64,000 nucleotides of DNA. Source: Sphingomonas sp. AX6. Its GTDB lineage: Bacteria; Pseudomonadota; Alphaproteobacteria; Sphingomonadales; Sphingomonadaceae. Location: NCBI RefSeq assembly GCF_902506605.1, contig NZ_LR733979.1, positions 1,841,455 through 1,905,454 of the forward strand. The letters run 5' to 3'. The notes beneath the pieces were generated by a model, which saw nothing but the letters and a program-made list of their open reading frames with translations, searched no databases and was not told where the DNA came from. Made by a program: the position numbers and the translations under genes. This document shows positions 33,388-41,678 of the stretch, in pieces; the stretch's first letter is position 1, and every line of letters begins with the position of its first letter.

Positions 33388-34287
33388 ATGGCCAGCGGCA
33401 ACGTCCCCGCAACAATCCCCGCCCTCGGTAACGAGGCGAGCCTCAACCGCTATCTGGCGGAGATCAAGAAATTCCCGATCCTGGCGCCCGAGCAGGAATA
33501 TATGCTCGCAAAGCGGTTTCAGGAGCATGGCGATCCCGATGCGGCCGCGCAGTTGGTGACGTCGCATCTGCGGCTCGTGGCAAAGATCGCGATGGGCTAT
33601 CGCGGCTACGGCCTTCCCGTCAGCGAGCTGATTTCGGAAGGCAATATCGGCCTGATGCAGGGCGTGAAGAAGTTCGAGCCCGATCGGGGTTTCCGTCTTG
33701 CCACTTACGCGATGTGGTGGATCCGCGCGTCGATCCAGGAATTCATCCTGCGCTCGTGGAGCCTGGTGAAGATGGGCACCACCGCTGCGCAGAAGAAGCT
33801 GTTCTTCAACCTGCGCCGGATGAAGGCCAAACTCGACGCGTTCGAGGATGGCGATCTGCGTCCCGAGCATCTCTCCAAGATCGCAACCGACCTGGGCGTG
33901 ACCGAGGCCGAAGTCACCAGCATGAACCGTCGAATGGCGATGGGTGGCGACACGTCGCTCAACGTATCCGTGCGCGAGGATGGCGAAGGACAGTGGCAGG
34001 ACTGGTTGCAGGACGATGCGCCCCTGCAAGATCAGGTCGTCGCCGAGGAACAGGAAGCCGATGTCCGCCACGGGATGCTGGTCGAGGCGATGGACGATCT
34101 GAACGATCGCGAACGCCATATCCTGACCGAGCGCCGGTTGACCGACGATCCCAAAACGCTTGAGGAACTGTCGCAGGTCTATGGTGTCTCGCGCGAGCGT
34201 GTCCGCCAGATCGAGGTGCGGGCGTTCGAGAAGCTGCAAAAGGCGATGATGCGTCTGGCAGGCGACCGGCGGTTGCTTCCGGCCTAA
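33388..34287 (+). CDS. rpoH: RNA polymerase sigma-32 factor RpoH
   Basis: A 299-residue heat-shock sigma factor. Region 2 contains HLRLVAKIAMGYRGYGLP and FRLATYAMWWIRASIQEFIL. The RpoH box QKKLFFNLRR, the feature separating RpoH from other group members, is present near residue 135. Region 4 ends with YGVSRERVRQIEVRAFEKL. Length is normal. Alphaproteobacteria often carry more than one rpoH; only one is seen here. Own transcription unit 54 bp after rluD. Confidence 0.96.
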   Translation: MASGNVPATIPALGNEASLNRYLAEIKKFPILAPEQEYMLAKRFQEHGDPDAAAQLVTSHLRLVAKIAMGYRGYGLPVSELISEGNIGLMQGVKKFEPDRGFRLATYAMWWIRASIQEFILRSWSLVKMGTTAAQKKLFFNLRRMKAKLDAFEDGDLRPEHLSKIATDLGVTEAEVTSMNRRMAMGGDTSLNVSVREDGEGQWQDWLQDDAPLQDQVVAEEQEADVRHGMLVEAMDDLNDRERHILTERRLTDDPKTLEELSQVYGVSRERVRQIEVRAFEKLQKAMMRLAGDRRLLPA

Positions 34288-34317
34288 GCAGCCCGTCTCT
34301 ACGGCATTGGGTTGGGC

Positions 34318-34608
34318 ATGATCGAGACCGGCGAAACCGTCTCCACGCTGCTGGCCAGGCCCGGGGTACGCGTCGAACGCATCGAGTCTCGCGGGCACGT
34401 AACCCCGGACGGTGAAACTTACGACCAATCCGAGGATGAGTGGGTCTACATCGCTGCGGGCGCCGCGCGATTATGGTTGGAGGATGGCGGAGAAATCTCG
34501 CTGAACGCGGGCGATCACCTGCTCATCCCCGCGCATTGCCGTCACCGGGTGGTCTGGACCGATCCCGATGTCGCCACCGTGTGGATCGCGCTGTTCCTCA
34601 GTAAATAA
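34318..34608 (+). CDS. small cupin-domain protein
   Basis: A 96-residue single-domain cupin. The beta-barrel pattern is visible as EWVYIAAGAARLWLEDG, LNAGDHLLIPAHCRHRV. Some metal-binding residues of the cupin motifs (HCRHRV and upstream Glu/Gln) are present. The frame can be extended to a TTG at 34312, but the ATG at 34318 is more natural. It follows rpoH by 30 bp. Substrate unknown. Confidence 0.82.
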   Translation: MIETGETVSTLLARPGVRVERIESRGHVTPDGETYDQSEDEWVYIAAGAARLWLEDGGEISLNAGDHLLIPAHCRHRVVWTDPDVATVWIALFLSK

Positions 34609-34621
34609 GCGCGATTCGACC

Positions 34622-34696
34622 CGTCATCGCGAGCGTAGCGAAGCAAACCAGTTACACGCTCGACTCTGGATTGCTTCGCTACGCTCGCACTGACGG
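34622..34696. repeat. dispersed paired palindromic repeat (family C)
   Basis: CGTCATCGCGAGCGTAGCGA then AGCAA (34622-34646) pairs with TTGCTTCGCTACGCTCGCAC then TGACGG (34671-34696), around a 24-bp spacer. No second copy of this family is seen in the window. Confidence 0.88.
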
Positions 34697-34710
34697 TGGA
34701 ATTCCAAACT

Positions 34711-34971
34711 TTACCCGCTGACTGGTCCACGCCCGCGCAGTGCCATCAGCACCGCCTTCACTAATGTTTTCAGCCGTTCCCCACCCTGACCGTTGCGAGA
34801 CAGGTCGTCGAGGTCCATTTCCGCCGACAGGTCCAGCATCAATCGCGTAATGTCCGCATCCAGCGTGTCGTGGTTGTCCGCATCGAACGTCTGGGCGAGG
34901 ATCTGGGCGATCCTTGCCGTGTCCTCATCCTGCCCGGTCGGGGCGGTTTCTAATGCCGGTTCGTCGGTCAT
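34711..34971 (-). CDS. hypothetical acidic small protein
   Basis: An 86-residue, strongly acidic protein (about one Asp or Glu in five) with a basic C-terminus. Predicted helical from residue 18 onward (RIAQILAQTFDADNHDT; LKTLVKAVLMALRGR). No family recognised. It is followed by the DUF2945 gene in the upstream direction of the same strand. Coding potential is moderate. Confidence 0.6.
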   Translation of the reverse strand: MTDEPALETAPTGQDEDTARIAQILAQTFDADNHDTLDADITRLMLDLSAEMDLDDLSRNGQGGERLKTLVKAVLMALRGRGPVSG

Positions 34972-35049
34972 GCCATTGGAGTAACGACCGAAATGGTTAT
35001 GAAGACTGAACCCGATTGGCAGGCTGCGTTCAGCCGCGCGGAGAACGCG

Positions 35050-35268
35050 TCAGGCGGACGATAATTCGGAGCCTCGCTTTAGCACCTTCATGCCGTCGTC
35101 CTGCTCGATCAGATAGGCGGGATTGTCGGCGGTGCCGTTCTTGACCACCTTTGCGCCCTTCAACGTGCGTTGGACGCGGCGATCGAACCGCTCTTCCACC
35201 TTCCCCGTGGCGGTTCCGCTGCCCCAGTTCCACGATACGTTCGATCCCTTGCGATAACTGTTCGACAT
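35050..35268 (-). CDS. DUF2945 (hypervirulence-associated TUDOR-like) protein
   Basis: A 72-residue single-domain protein with the DUF2945 pattern: GSNVSWNWGSGTATGKVEER, then KGAKVVKNGTADNPAYLIEQ and DGMKVLKRGSEL. The fold is a small SH3/Tudor-like barrel; function unproven. The name 'hypervirulence associated' comes from a fungal homologue and says little here. Confidence 0.88.
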   Translation of the reverse strand: MSNSYRKGSNVSWNWGSGTATGKVEERFDRRVQRTLKGAKVVKNGTADNPAYLIEQDDGMKVLKRGSELSSA

Positions 35269-35367
35269 CGGACCCGGCTTCCTTTCGATTCGGTGCTGCG
35301 CTCAATGCCGCCCCGCGCGCTTCGTTCCGATGGCGTTTCGCGAACGCGTCGGCTATGGCCGCGCCCC

Positions 35368-36510
35368 ATGAAGCCGACCGACCTCCGCGTAGCCATGTTC
35401 AGCGGCAACTATAATTACGTCCGTGACGGCGCGAACCAGGCGCTCAACATGTTGGCGCGGCACCTGCTCGACGCGGGCGTGACCTTGCGCGTCTATTCGC
35501 CGACGATCGCCGAGCCCGCGTTCGAGCCGACCGGCGACTTGGTCGATGTACCCGCATTCGCCCTGCCCGCCGGACGCGGCGAATATCGGCTGGGCAAGGG
35601 CCTTCCCCGGATCGTTCGCGACGACCTTGCGGCGTACAAGCCCAACCTCATCCATGTCTCCGCCCCCGATGTGACTGGCCACCGCGCGGTCAGCTACGCC
35701 CGCGATAATGGCATTCCCTGCCTGGCATCGCTCCACACGCGGTTCGAAACCTATCCGCGCTATTACGGGATCGGCTTTCTGGAGCCGCTGGCAGTCTATC
35801 TGTCGAAGCGCTTCTACAACCGCGTCGATCACGTCGTCGTGCCGGGACGCGGGATGAAGGAATTGGTACGCGAATGGGGGGTCGAGACCCCGATCAGCAT
35901 CTGGTCGCGCGGCGTGAATCACGACCGATTCACGCCCGCGCGCCGCAGCCTGGAATGGCGACGCTCGCTGGGCATCGCCGACGACGAGGTCGCGGTGTCG
36001 TTCCTGGGTCGGCTGGTGCTGGAAAAGGGGCTCGATATCTTTTCCGAAGTCGCCGCCGAATTGAAGGCGCGCGGCGTTCGCCACAAAATCCTGGTGATCG
36101 GTGACGGCCCTGCGCGCGACTGGTTTGCCGAGCGCGTGCCCGATGCGGTGTTCGCGGGCTTCCAGACCGGCGACCATCTGGGCCGTGCCGTCGCGTCGAT
36201 GGATATCTTCTTCAACCCATCGGTGACCGAAACCTTCGGCAACGTCACGCTGGAGGCGATGGCGTGCGGCGTGCCCGTGGTCGCGGCCCACGCAAGCGGT
36301 GCGGTGGGCCTTGTCGATGAAGGCGAAACCGGTTTCCTGGTCGGTCCGCGCGACGTGAAGGCTTATGCCGACGCGATCCAGAAATTGTGCGAGAACGACG
36401 AGGTGCGCCACCGGCTCGGCACGAACGGCCATGCCAAGGCGAAAGGCTTTGTATGGGACCGCATCAATCAGGCGGTGCTTGACGCGTATTTGGGGATCGC
36501 GAAGCCCTGA
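35368..36510 (+). CDS. GT4 family glycosyltransferase
   Basis: A 380-residue GT-B glycosyltransferase of family 4, resembling sulfoquinovosyl/mannosyl-type transferases that act on lipids (SqdX/MgtA-like). N-terminal domain FSGNYNYVRDGANQALNMLA; donor-binding C-terminal domain with SFLGRLVLEKGLDIF and the EX7E motif within SVTETFGNVTLEAMACGVPV. No signal peptide or transmembrane helix; probably peripheral at the inner membrane. The ATG at 35368 is chosen because the longer frame covers the divergent DUF2945 gene. Acceptor and donor cannot be stated. Confidence 0.88.
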   Translation: MKPTDLRVAMFSGNYNYVRDGANQALNMLARHLLDAGVTLRVYSPTIAEPAFEPTGDLVDVPAFALPAGRGEYRLGKGLPRIVRDDLAAYKPNLIHVSAPDVTGHRAVSYARDNGIPCLASLHTRFETYPRYYGIGFLEPLAVYLSKRFYNRVDHVVVPGRGMKELVREWGVETPISIWSRGVNHDRFTPARRSLEWRRSLGIADDEVAVSFLGRLVLEKGLDIFSEVAAELKARGVRHKILVIGDGPARDWFAERVPDAVFAGFQTGDHLGRAVASMDIFFNPSVTETFGNVTLEAMACGVPVVAAHASGAVGLVDEGETGFLVGPRDVKAYADAIQKLCENDEVRHRLGTNGHAKAKGFVWDRINQAVLDAYLGIAKP

Positions 36511-36517
36511 GAGGAAT

Positions 36518-36580
36518 CGTCACCCCAGCAAAAACTGGGGTCTCAGGCCGCTTGAGATGCCAGCCTGCGCTGGCAAGACG
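36518..36580. repeat. dispersed paired palindromic repeat (family A)
   Basis: CGTCACCCCAGCAAAAACTG then GGGTCTC, and GAGATGCCAGCCTGCGCTGG then CAAGACG: two self-complementary arms, inverted relative to each other. 3' of the glycosyltransferase gene and the convergent DUF2218 gene. Confidence 0.8.
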
Positions 36581-36593
36581 CTTTGTAATGAAG

Positions 36594-36911
36594 TCACCGC
36601 CAATCGAACGTGAGCGGTGCTTCACGAAACGCAAACCGGTCAAGATGGCGTTCGAGCACGCCCTTCAATCCGTCTAACTGCTCCGCAGACGTCGCATCGA
36701 TCCGCACCGTCAGCGTATCGCCGTCTGAGGTCATCGTTGCGACGCCGTCGCCTGAATAATCCGCCCCGCGGGCATCTTTCGGAAACACCACCCGGCCTTG
36801 CTCCGTATCGAACTCCACGCTCAGAGTGTGCGCCCAATGCTTGCAGAGTTGCTGGAGATACCGGCTGCCGTTGGCCGTCGGCACCGCCGCAGTCGCGGTG
36901 AAACCGCTCAC
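36594..36911 (-). CDS. DUF2218 family protein
   Basis: A 105-residue DUF2218 protein (ANGSRYLQQLCKHWAHTLSV near residue 13; AFREAPLTFDWR at the C-terminus). DUF2218 is often found beside or fused to siderophore-interacting (ferric-siderophore reductase) proteins. The GTG start overlaps the PadR stop as GTGA, so the two are a regulator-effector operon. No siderophore-interacting protein gene is next to it here. Confidence 0.88.
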   Translation of the reverse strand: MSGFTATAAVPTANGSRYLQQLCKHWAHTLSVEFDTEQGRVVFPKDARGADYSGDGVATMTSDGDTLTVRIDATSAEQLDGLKGVLERHLDRFAFREAPLTFDWR

Positions 36912-37510
36912 AGACGCTCGATCCGCTGCGCCGCCTCGTCGAGGATCGCCGCAATCTGGTGCAACCGCTCGGCGTCGTCGCCGTCCTCGCCCATGCGGTG
37001 ATGGAGCACGGTCTTCAGATTATGCATCGCGCGGCGGACGGGGCGCGCTTCGTGACGATCGCGATGCGCGCCCAATGAGGCGAGCCGGGCCATCAGCGCC
37101 TCGACTTCCTCGACCCTTTCGGCGAGATGCGCCGTTCCGTCGGGGGTGATGCCATAGACTTTCTTGGCACCGTCAGCCTGTGTTTCCGCGATCAGGCCCA
37201 TATCGTCGAGCAACGTCAGCGTTGGATAGACGACGCCCGGCGACGGCGCATAACCGCCGCTGGTCCGCGTTTCAATCTCGCGAATCAGATCATATCCGTG
37301 ACGCGGGGCGTCCTCGATCAGCTTCAGTAGCACCAGCCGCAATTCTCCGCCGTCGAACATCCGCCGCCGCCCACGACCGCGCGGACCGGATGCCGCGTCG
37401 CCGTCGATTTCCCAGCGCACCTCGAACGGTCCCCAGCGCCGCGAACCGCTGGTCGCGCCAAAGTGCCGATGCCCGCGGCCATTGCCATGCATTCCGAACA
37501 TAAATCTCAT
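36908..37510 (-). CDS. PadR family transcriptional regulator (YqjI-like)
   Basis: A 200-residue PadR repressor. The winged-helix domain starts near residue 52 (GELRLVLLKLIEDAPRHGYD; YAPSPGVVYPTLTLLDDMG) and a C-terminal helical region provides dimerisation. The N-terminal 25 residues are rich in Gly, His and Met (MFGMHGNGRGHRHFG), like the metal-sensing extension of E. coli YqjI, a nickel-responsive regulator of an iron-reductase gene. Metal sensing is inferred. A 10-bp palindrome lies 25 bp upstream of the ATG. Confidence 0.9.
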   Translation of the reverse strand: MRFMFGMHGNGRGHRHFGATSGSRRWGPFEVRWEIDGDAASGPRGRGRRRMFDGGELRLVLLKLIEDAPRHGYDLIREIETRTSGGYAPSPGVVYPTLTLLDDMGLIAETQADGAKKVYGITPDGTAHLAERVEEVEALMARLASLGAHRDRHEARPVRRAMHNLKTVLHHRMGEDGDDAERLHQIAAILDEAAQRIERL

Positions 37511-37534
37511 CCTGTGCGAGTCGTGATGGCTCTA

Positions 37535-37544
37535 AGATATATCT
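37535..37544. promoter_or_regulatory. AGATATATCT palindrome, candidate PadR operator
   Basis: A perfect 10-bp palindrome in an AT-rich patch 25 bp upstream of the PadR start codon. This is the usual place for autoregulation by PadR-family repressors. The site is visible; binding is inferred. Confidence 0.45.
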
Positions 37545-37593
37545 AGGAAGGTTTTGGCAAGGGTGGGGCGACCGACCCTGTCGGCATTTACCT

Positions 37594-37617
37594 CGTCACC
37601 CCGGCCAAGGTGCCGGG
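37594..37617. repeat. partial palindromic repeat arm (family E)
   Basis: CGTCACCCCGGCCAAGGTGC then CGGG is one arm of the element seen in full at 38992-39104. No second arm is obvious, so this looks like a solo or decayed copy upstream of rarA. Confidence 0.6.
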
Positions 37618-37668
37618 TAAACGGGTGAGGATTTGGCACCGGCCCGAACGCCCCCTATCTACCGTCGC

Positions 37669-38982
37669 ATGGCCGATCTCTTCGCGGGACACGAACCGCC
37701 GCCCACCCCCGACACGCCGATCGATGGCCCGCTCGCCGATCAACTGCGTCCGCGCGTGCTGGGGGAAGTTGTCGGTCAGGAGCACCTGACCGGTGCCGAA
37801 GGCGCGATCGGGCGGATGGTTGCGGCGGGCAAGCTGACCTCGATCATCCTGTGGGGACCGCCGGGCACGGGCAAGACCACGATCGCGCGGTTGCTCGCCG
37901 ACGCGGTGGGGTTACGCTATGCCCAGATTTCAGCGGTGTTCTCGGGCGTCGCCGACCTCAAGAAAGTGTTCGCCGAAGCCAAGGAACACGCGCGGACCGG
38001 CAAGAAGACCTTGCTGTTCGTGGACGAGATCCACCGCTTCAATCGCGCGCAGCAGGACGGATTCCTGCCCTTCGTCGAGGATGGCACGGTGACCTTGGTC
38101 GGCGCGACGACCGAGAATCCGTCGTTCGAGTTGAACGCTGCGTTGCTCAGCCGCGCGCAGGTATTGATCCTCCACCGGCTCGATGCGACGGCGCTCGAAA
38201 CGCTGATCGCACGGGGGGAGCAAGCGGAAGGCCGTCCGCTCCCGCTCGACGGCCCTGCGCGCGCCGCGCTGATCGCCAGTGCCGATGGCGACGGAAGGTT
38301 CTTGCTCAACCAGGCCGAGACGTTGTTTTCAGTCGGGCTCGACGCGCCGCTCGATCCCGCGGGCCTGTCCGCGCTGCTCCAGCGCCGCGTCGCGGTGTAC
38401 GACAAGGATCGCGAGGGGCATTACAACCTGATCTCCGCGCTGCACAAATCGCTGCGTGGATCGGACCCGCAGGCGTCGCTCTACTACCTCGCAAGGATGC
38501 TGACCGCGGGCGAACAGCCGCTTTACGTGCTGCGTCGGTTGGTGCGGTTCGCGAGCGAAGATATCGGCCTGGCCGATCCGCAGGCGCTGGTCCAGTGCCT
38601 CGCCGCGAAGGACGCCTATGATTTCCTGGGGTCGCCGGAGGGCGAACTGGCGATCGTGCAAGCCTGCCTCTACCTTGCCACCGCCCCCAAATCGAATGCC
38701 GCGTACAAGGCGCAGAAGGCCGCATTCCGGACCGCGAAGGAAACCGGATCGCTGATGCCGCCGCAAAACATCCTCAACGCGCCGACCAAGCTGATGAAGG
38801 AGATCGGCTATGGCAGCGGCTATACATATGACCACGACACCGAGGGCGGGTTCAGCGGCGACAATTACTGGCCGGAGGAAATGACGCCGCAGAGCTTCTA
38901 CGTCCCCACCGATCGCGGGATGGAGAAACGCATCGCCGAGCGCATGGCGTGGTGGGACGAACGGCGGGGAGAGGGGGAGTAA
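37669..38982 (+). CDS. rarA: replication-associated recombination protein RarA (MgsA)
   Basis: A 437-residue AAA+ ATPase that acts at stalled replication forks. Walker A is in ILWGPPGTGKTTIARLL near residue 64, Walker B in LLFVDEIHRFNRAQQD near 115, sensor 1 in LVGATTENPSFELN, and the C-terminal MgsA tetramerisation domain includes SALHKSLRGSDPQASLYYLA and LMPPQNILNAPTKLMKEIGY. The ATG at 37669 is preferred over a TTG at 37633. Confidence 0.96.
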   Translation: MADLFAGHEPPPTPDTPIDGPLADQLRPRVLGEVVGQEHLTGAEGAIGRMVAAGKLTSIILWGPPGTGKTTIARLLADAVGLRYAQISAVFSGVADLKKVFAEAKEHARTGKKTLLFVDEIHRFNRAQQDGFLPFVEDGTVTLVGATTENPSFELNAALLSRAQVLILHRLDATALETLIARGEQAEGRPLPLDGPARAALIASADGDGRFLLNQAETLFSVGLDAPLDPAGLSALLQRRVAVYDKDREGHYNLISALHKSLRGSDPQASLYYLARMLTAGEQPLYVLRRLVRFASEDIGLADPQALVQCLAAKDAYDFLGSPEGELAIVQACLYLATAPKSNAAYKAQKAAFRTAKETGSLMPPQNILNAPTKLMKEIGYGSGYTYDHDTEGGFSGDNYWPEEMTPQSFYVPTDRGMEKRIAERMAWWDERRGEGE

Positions 38983-38991
38983 ACATTGCAC

Positions 38992-39104
38992 TTGGTCACC
39001 CCGGCCGGAGTGCCGGGGTCCACCAAGCCGCGCATATTCCGCTTGAGGTTCAAGCCGTAAACCATGCCTCCCGGTGGCCCCCGGCACTTCGGCCGGGGTG
39101 ACGA
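38992..39104. repeat. dispersed paired palindromic repeat (family E)
   Basis: TTGGTCACCCCGGCCGGAGT then GCCGGGGTCCACC, and GGTGGCCCCCGGCACTTCGG then CCGGGGTGACGAA: inverted arms of about 32 bp around a 49-bp spacer. It lies in the 322-bp gene-free stretch 38983-39304, which is otherwise filled by this element and the next. Confidence 0.9.
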
Positions 39105-39184
39105 AGGGGGGTGGCAAAGCGGAGTAATGATTTGATGAGGCCTTATCCGGTCGTCACGCCCGGTTTCGTTTTGTCCGCTCGCCG

Positions 39185-39260
39185 TTGCTCCTGCAAAAGC
39201 AGTAGCCCTGGCCACAAGCGGTGGACGCGCCTGCCAACGCTCCTGCTTGCGCAGGAGCAC
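39185..39260. repeat. pair of small palindromes (family A-like)
   Basis: TTGCTCCTGCAAAAGCAGTA then GCC, and AACGCTCCTGCTTGCGCAGG then AGCAC: two related hairpins about 30 bp apart, just upstream of the serine hydrolase gene. The promoter of that gene must lie within or beside this element. Confidence 0.65.
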
Positions 39261-39304
39261 ATGCCCCCCTTCCCATCCCACGGCCCGTCTGCTTAGCTTC
39301 GCCC

Positions 39305-40684
39305 ATGCCAAGCACCCACCCCGTCGCCGCGCTCGCCGCCGCATTGTTCGCCCTCGCCCTCCCCGCCTCCGCGCAAACCCCCACGCCGCGCGAGCCGACG
39401 GCCCACGACCGCGCGATCGCTGCGGGGTACAAGGCGTTGATGCTGTGCGGCGCGCTCAACAGTGCAGAGGTCGCGGGCGGCAAGCGCAGCGTTGCCAGCG
39501 TCGAGGCGAACGAGCTTCGCGGCACCTATCCCGATTACGACGCGCTGCTGCCGGCGTTGAAGGCGGAAGTGAGCGATGCCAGGGTCGCGGTTCCCTACGA
39601 CCCTGCCATGCCGCCGCGTTTTGCGCGCGATGCGGCCGCGGACGGCTGCGTACTCGCCCCGATCGGCACCGCAACCATGCCACGCAGCAACGTCGGAGCG
39701 GGCACCGGGCCGCTGCGCGAGCGCCCCTGGCCGGTCGGCAATCCGGAGCGCATCATGCCCTCGTCACGCGTGTTGGCCCCCGTTACCGATGCGGCGTTCG
39801 ACGGCAGCTACGGCCAGGGCAGCAACACGACCGCCGTCCTGGTCCTTGACGCAAACGGCGCGATCGTGTCGGAACGCTATGCCGACGGCTTCGGTCCCGA
39901 TGTCCCCAATCGCACTTGGTCGGTCGCCAAAAGTATCGCGGGCACGATGATCGGTGCCGCCGTTTACAAGGGACTGCTCGATCCTCAAGCACCCGCGCCC
40001 GTCCCGGAATGGCAGACACCGGGCGATCCGCGCGCGGGGATTACGCTCGACCAGTTGCTGCGAATGGCGAGCGGGCTGCACAGCGACACCGCGGGCAACC
40101 GCACCGACGCGATCTATTTCGGCGGCACTGCGGTGACGGAGGAAACCGTCGCGTGGCCGCTGGCGGTCAAACCCGGCAGCCGGTTTCGCTATGCCAACAA
40201 CGACACGCTTCTCGCGATCCGCGCGTTGAGGTCGAAGGTCGGGAAGGACGATTTCGCGCGCGAATTACTGTTCGGGCCAATCGGCATGCGATCGACAATC
40301 GCCGAGCAGGATTGGCAGGGCAATTACATTCTCTCCAGTCAGGTGTGGTCGACACCGCGTGACTTCGCCCGGCTGGGGTTGCTGTGGCTGGACGACGGCG
40401 TGTGGCAGGGCAAGCGACTGCTGCCCGAAGGCTGGATGCGCTACATGACGACGCCCAGCGGACCTCAGCCCGCCAGCGGTCCCGGCTATGGCGCGACATT
40501 GTGGTTGTTCGGACCCGAACAGGGCCTGCCCGCGGGCAGCTATGCCGCTCAGGGCAATCGTGGCCAGTATATCATGGTGATCCCGTCGCGCCGGATCGTC
40601 GTGGTTCGCCGGGGCGAAGACCCGACAGGCGCGCGGTTCGACATCGCGAAGTTTGCGAGCGACGTGTTGAAAGCGATGCCGTGA
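39305..40684 (+). CDS. secreted serine hydrolase, beta-lactamase/class C family
   Basis: A 459-residue exported hydrolase. Signal peptide at residues 1-23 (AALAAALFALALPASAQ). The catalytic domain starts near residue 175; the nucleophile motif SxxK is WSVAKSIAG near residue 205 and the YxN motif is RYANNDT near 295. A cysteine-containing N-terminal region of about 120 residues precedes it. Relatives include esterases, peptidases and 6-aminohexanoate-dimer hydrolases, so true beta-lactamase activity is doubtful. The ATG at 39305 agrees with the signal peptide. Confidence 0.85.
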   Translation: MPSTHPVAALAAALFALALPASAQTPTPREPTAHDRAIAAGYKALMLCGALNSAEVAGGKRSVASVEANELRGTYPDYDALLPALKAEVSDARVAVPYDPAMPPRFARDAAADGCVLAPIGTATMPRSNVGAGTGPLRERPWPVGNPERIMPSSRVLAPVTDAAFDGSYGQGSNTTAVLVLDANGAIVSERYADGFGPDVPNRTWSVAKSIAGTMIGAAVYKGLLDPQAPAPVPEWQTPGDPRAGITLDQLLRMASGLHSDTAGNRTDAIYFGGTAVTEETVAWPLAVKPGSRFRYANNDTLLAIRALRSKVGKDDFARELLFGPIGMRSTIAEQDWQGNYILSSQVWSTPRDFARLGLLWLDDGVWQGKRLLPEGWMRYMTTPSGPQPASGPGYGATLWLFGPEQGLPAGSYAAQGNRGQYIMVIPSRRIVVVRRGEDPTGARFDIAKFASDVLKAMP

Positions 40685-40709
40685 TATTGCCCCGTCGGGG
40701 GAGGGATTA

Positions 40710-41573
40710 GTGCCGCGCTTCGCCCATTACGCGGCCATCGATTGGTCCGGCGCAAAGGGCGAGCGCCACCGCGGCCTCGCGCTCGCCCTGTGCGCGCCCG
40801 GCGCCGCCGCACCAGAACTCGTTCGCCCCGCCCACCGCTGGTCGCGCGCCGAGGTCCTCGACTGGCTGCGCAGCGACATGCCCCCCGACACGCTCGTCGG
40901 CCTCGACCTCGGCACCGCGCTCCCCTTCGTCGATCGCGGCGCGTTCTTCCCCGGCTGGTCCGAGAGCCCTGCCGACGCCCGCGCGTTGTGGGCGCTGGTC
41001 GATGCAATGTGCGACGCCAATCCGCATCTCTCCACCTGCGATTTCGTCGATCACCCTCCAGCCGCAGAGCATTTTCGTCGCCACGGCAACCGCAAGGGCG
41101 CGCAGTTCGAGGGGCGCGGGCGGCTGCGCGTAACCGAACAGGCGCAGCGCGAACAGGGCCTCAACCCCTATAGCAACCTCAACCTCGTGGGCGCGGCACA
41201 GGTCGGAAAATCGAGCCTGACGGGAATGCGCGTTCTCCACCGGCTGGGCGGGCATGTGCCGGTCTGGCCATTCGATCCGCTGTCCGATCGCGGATCGGTG
41301 ATCGTCGAAATCTACACCAGCCTGGCCGCCATCGCCGCGGGCCGCGCGAAGGGCCGCACCAAGATTCGTACCCATGTCGAACTCGATATCGCGCTGGCAC
41401 AACTCGGCAGCGCGGCGATCGGTGGCTCAGGCCCGATCGACGATCACCGGAGCGACGCGATCCTGACCGCCGCCTGGCTACGCGCCAATGCCGACCGCCC
41501 CGATTTATGGAACCCCCGCGCGCTCACCCCCGAAATCGCCGCAACCGAGGGCTGGACCTTTGGCATCGTCTGA
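40710..41573 (+). CDS. DUF429-like protein (predicted RNase H-like fold)
   Basis: A 287-residue protein, tentatively placed near DUF429. It has an N-terminal acidic strand motif AAIDWSGAKGERHRGLALAL, a second acidic strand VGLDLGTALPF, and a C-terminal DDHRSDAILTAAWLR block. These are reminiscent of the carboxylates of an RNase H-like nuclease fold. The GTG start has a clear GGGGGAGGG ribosome binding site. No helper genes nearby; function unknown. Confidence 0.7.
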   Translation: MPRFAHYAAIDWSGAKGERHRGLALALCAPGAAAPELVRPAHRWSRAEVLDWLRSDMPPDTLVGLDLGTALPFVDRGAFFPGWSESPADARALWALVDAMCDANPHLSTCDFVDHPPAAEHFRRHGNRKGAQFEGRGRLRVTEQAQREQGLNPYSNLNLVGAAQVGKSSLTGMRVLHRLGGHVPVWPFDPLSDRGSVIVEIYTSLAAIAAGRAKGRTKIRTHVELDIALAQLGSAAIGGSGPIDDHRSDAILTAAWLRANADRPDLWNPRALTPEIAATEGWTFGIV

Positions 41574-41592
41574 CGCAATAGGCGCACCCAGT

Positions 41593-41668
41593 GCCGGTTT
41601 AGCTCAGTTGGTAGAGCAGCGGTTTTGTAAACCGAAGGTCGCGGGTTCGACTCCTGCAACCGGCACCA
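41593..41668 (+). tRNA. tRNA-Thr (anticodon TGT)
   Basis: A cloverleaf is readable by eye: acceptor GCCGGTT/AACCGGC, D-arm GCTC...GAGC, anticodon loop TTTGTAA with anticodon TGT (reads ACA, Thr), T-arm GCGGGTTCGACTCCTGC, discriminator A and encoded CCA. 76 nt with CCA. The next gene begins only 10 bp after the CCA. Confidence 0.96.
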
Positions 41669-41678
41669 CAGGTTCCCG

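Noticed and set aside
32494..34428. 644-codon minus-strand frame across rluD and rpoH
   Set aside because: Shadow of two well-supported plus-strand genes in GC-rich DNA, where antisense frames stay open by codon bias.
39305..40684. Serine hydrolase as an antibiotic beta-lactamase
   Set aside because: SxxK and YxN motifs are shared by many esterases and peptidases; the extra N-terminal region and gene context give no support for drug hydrolysis.
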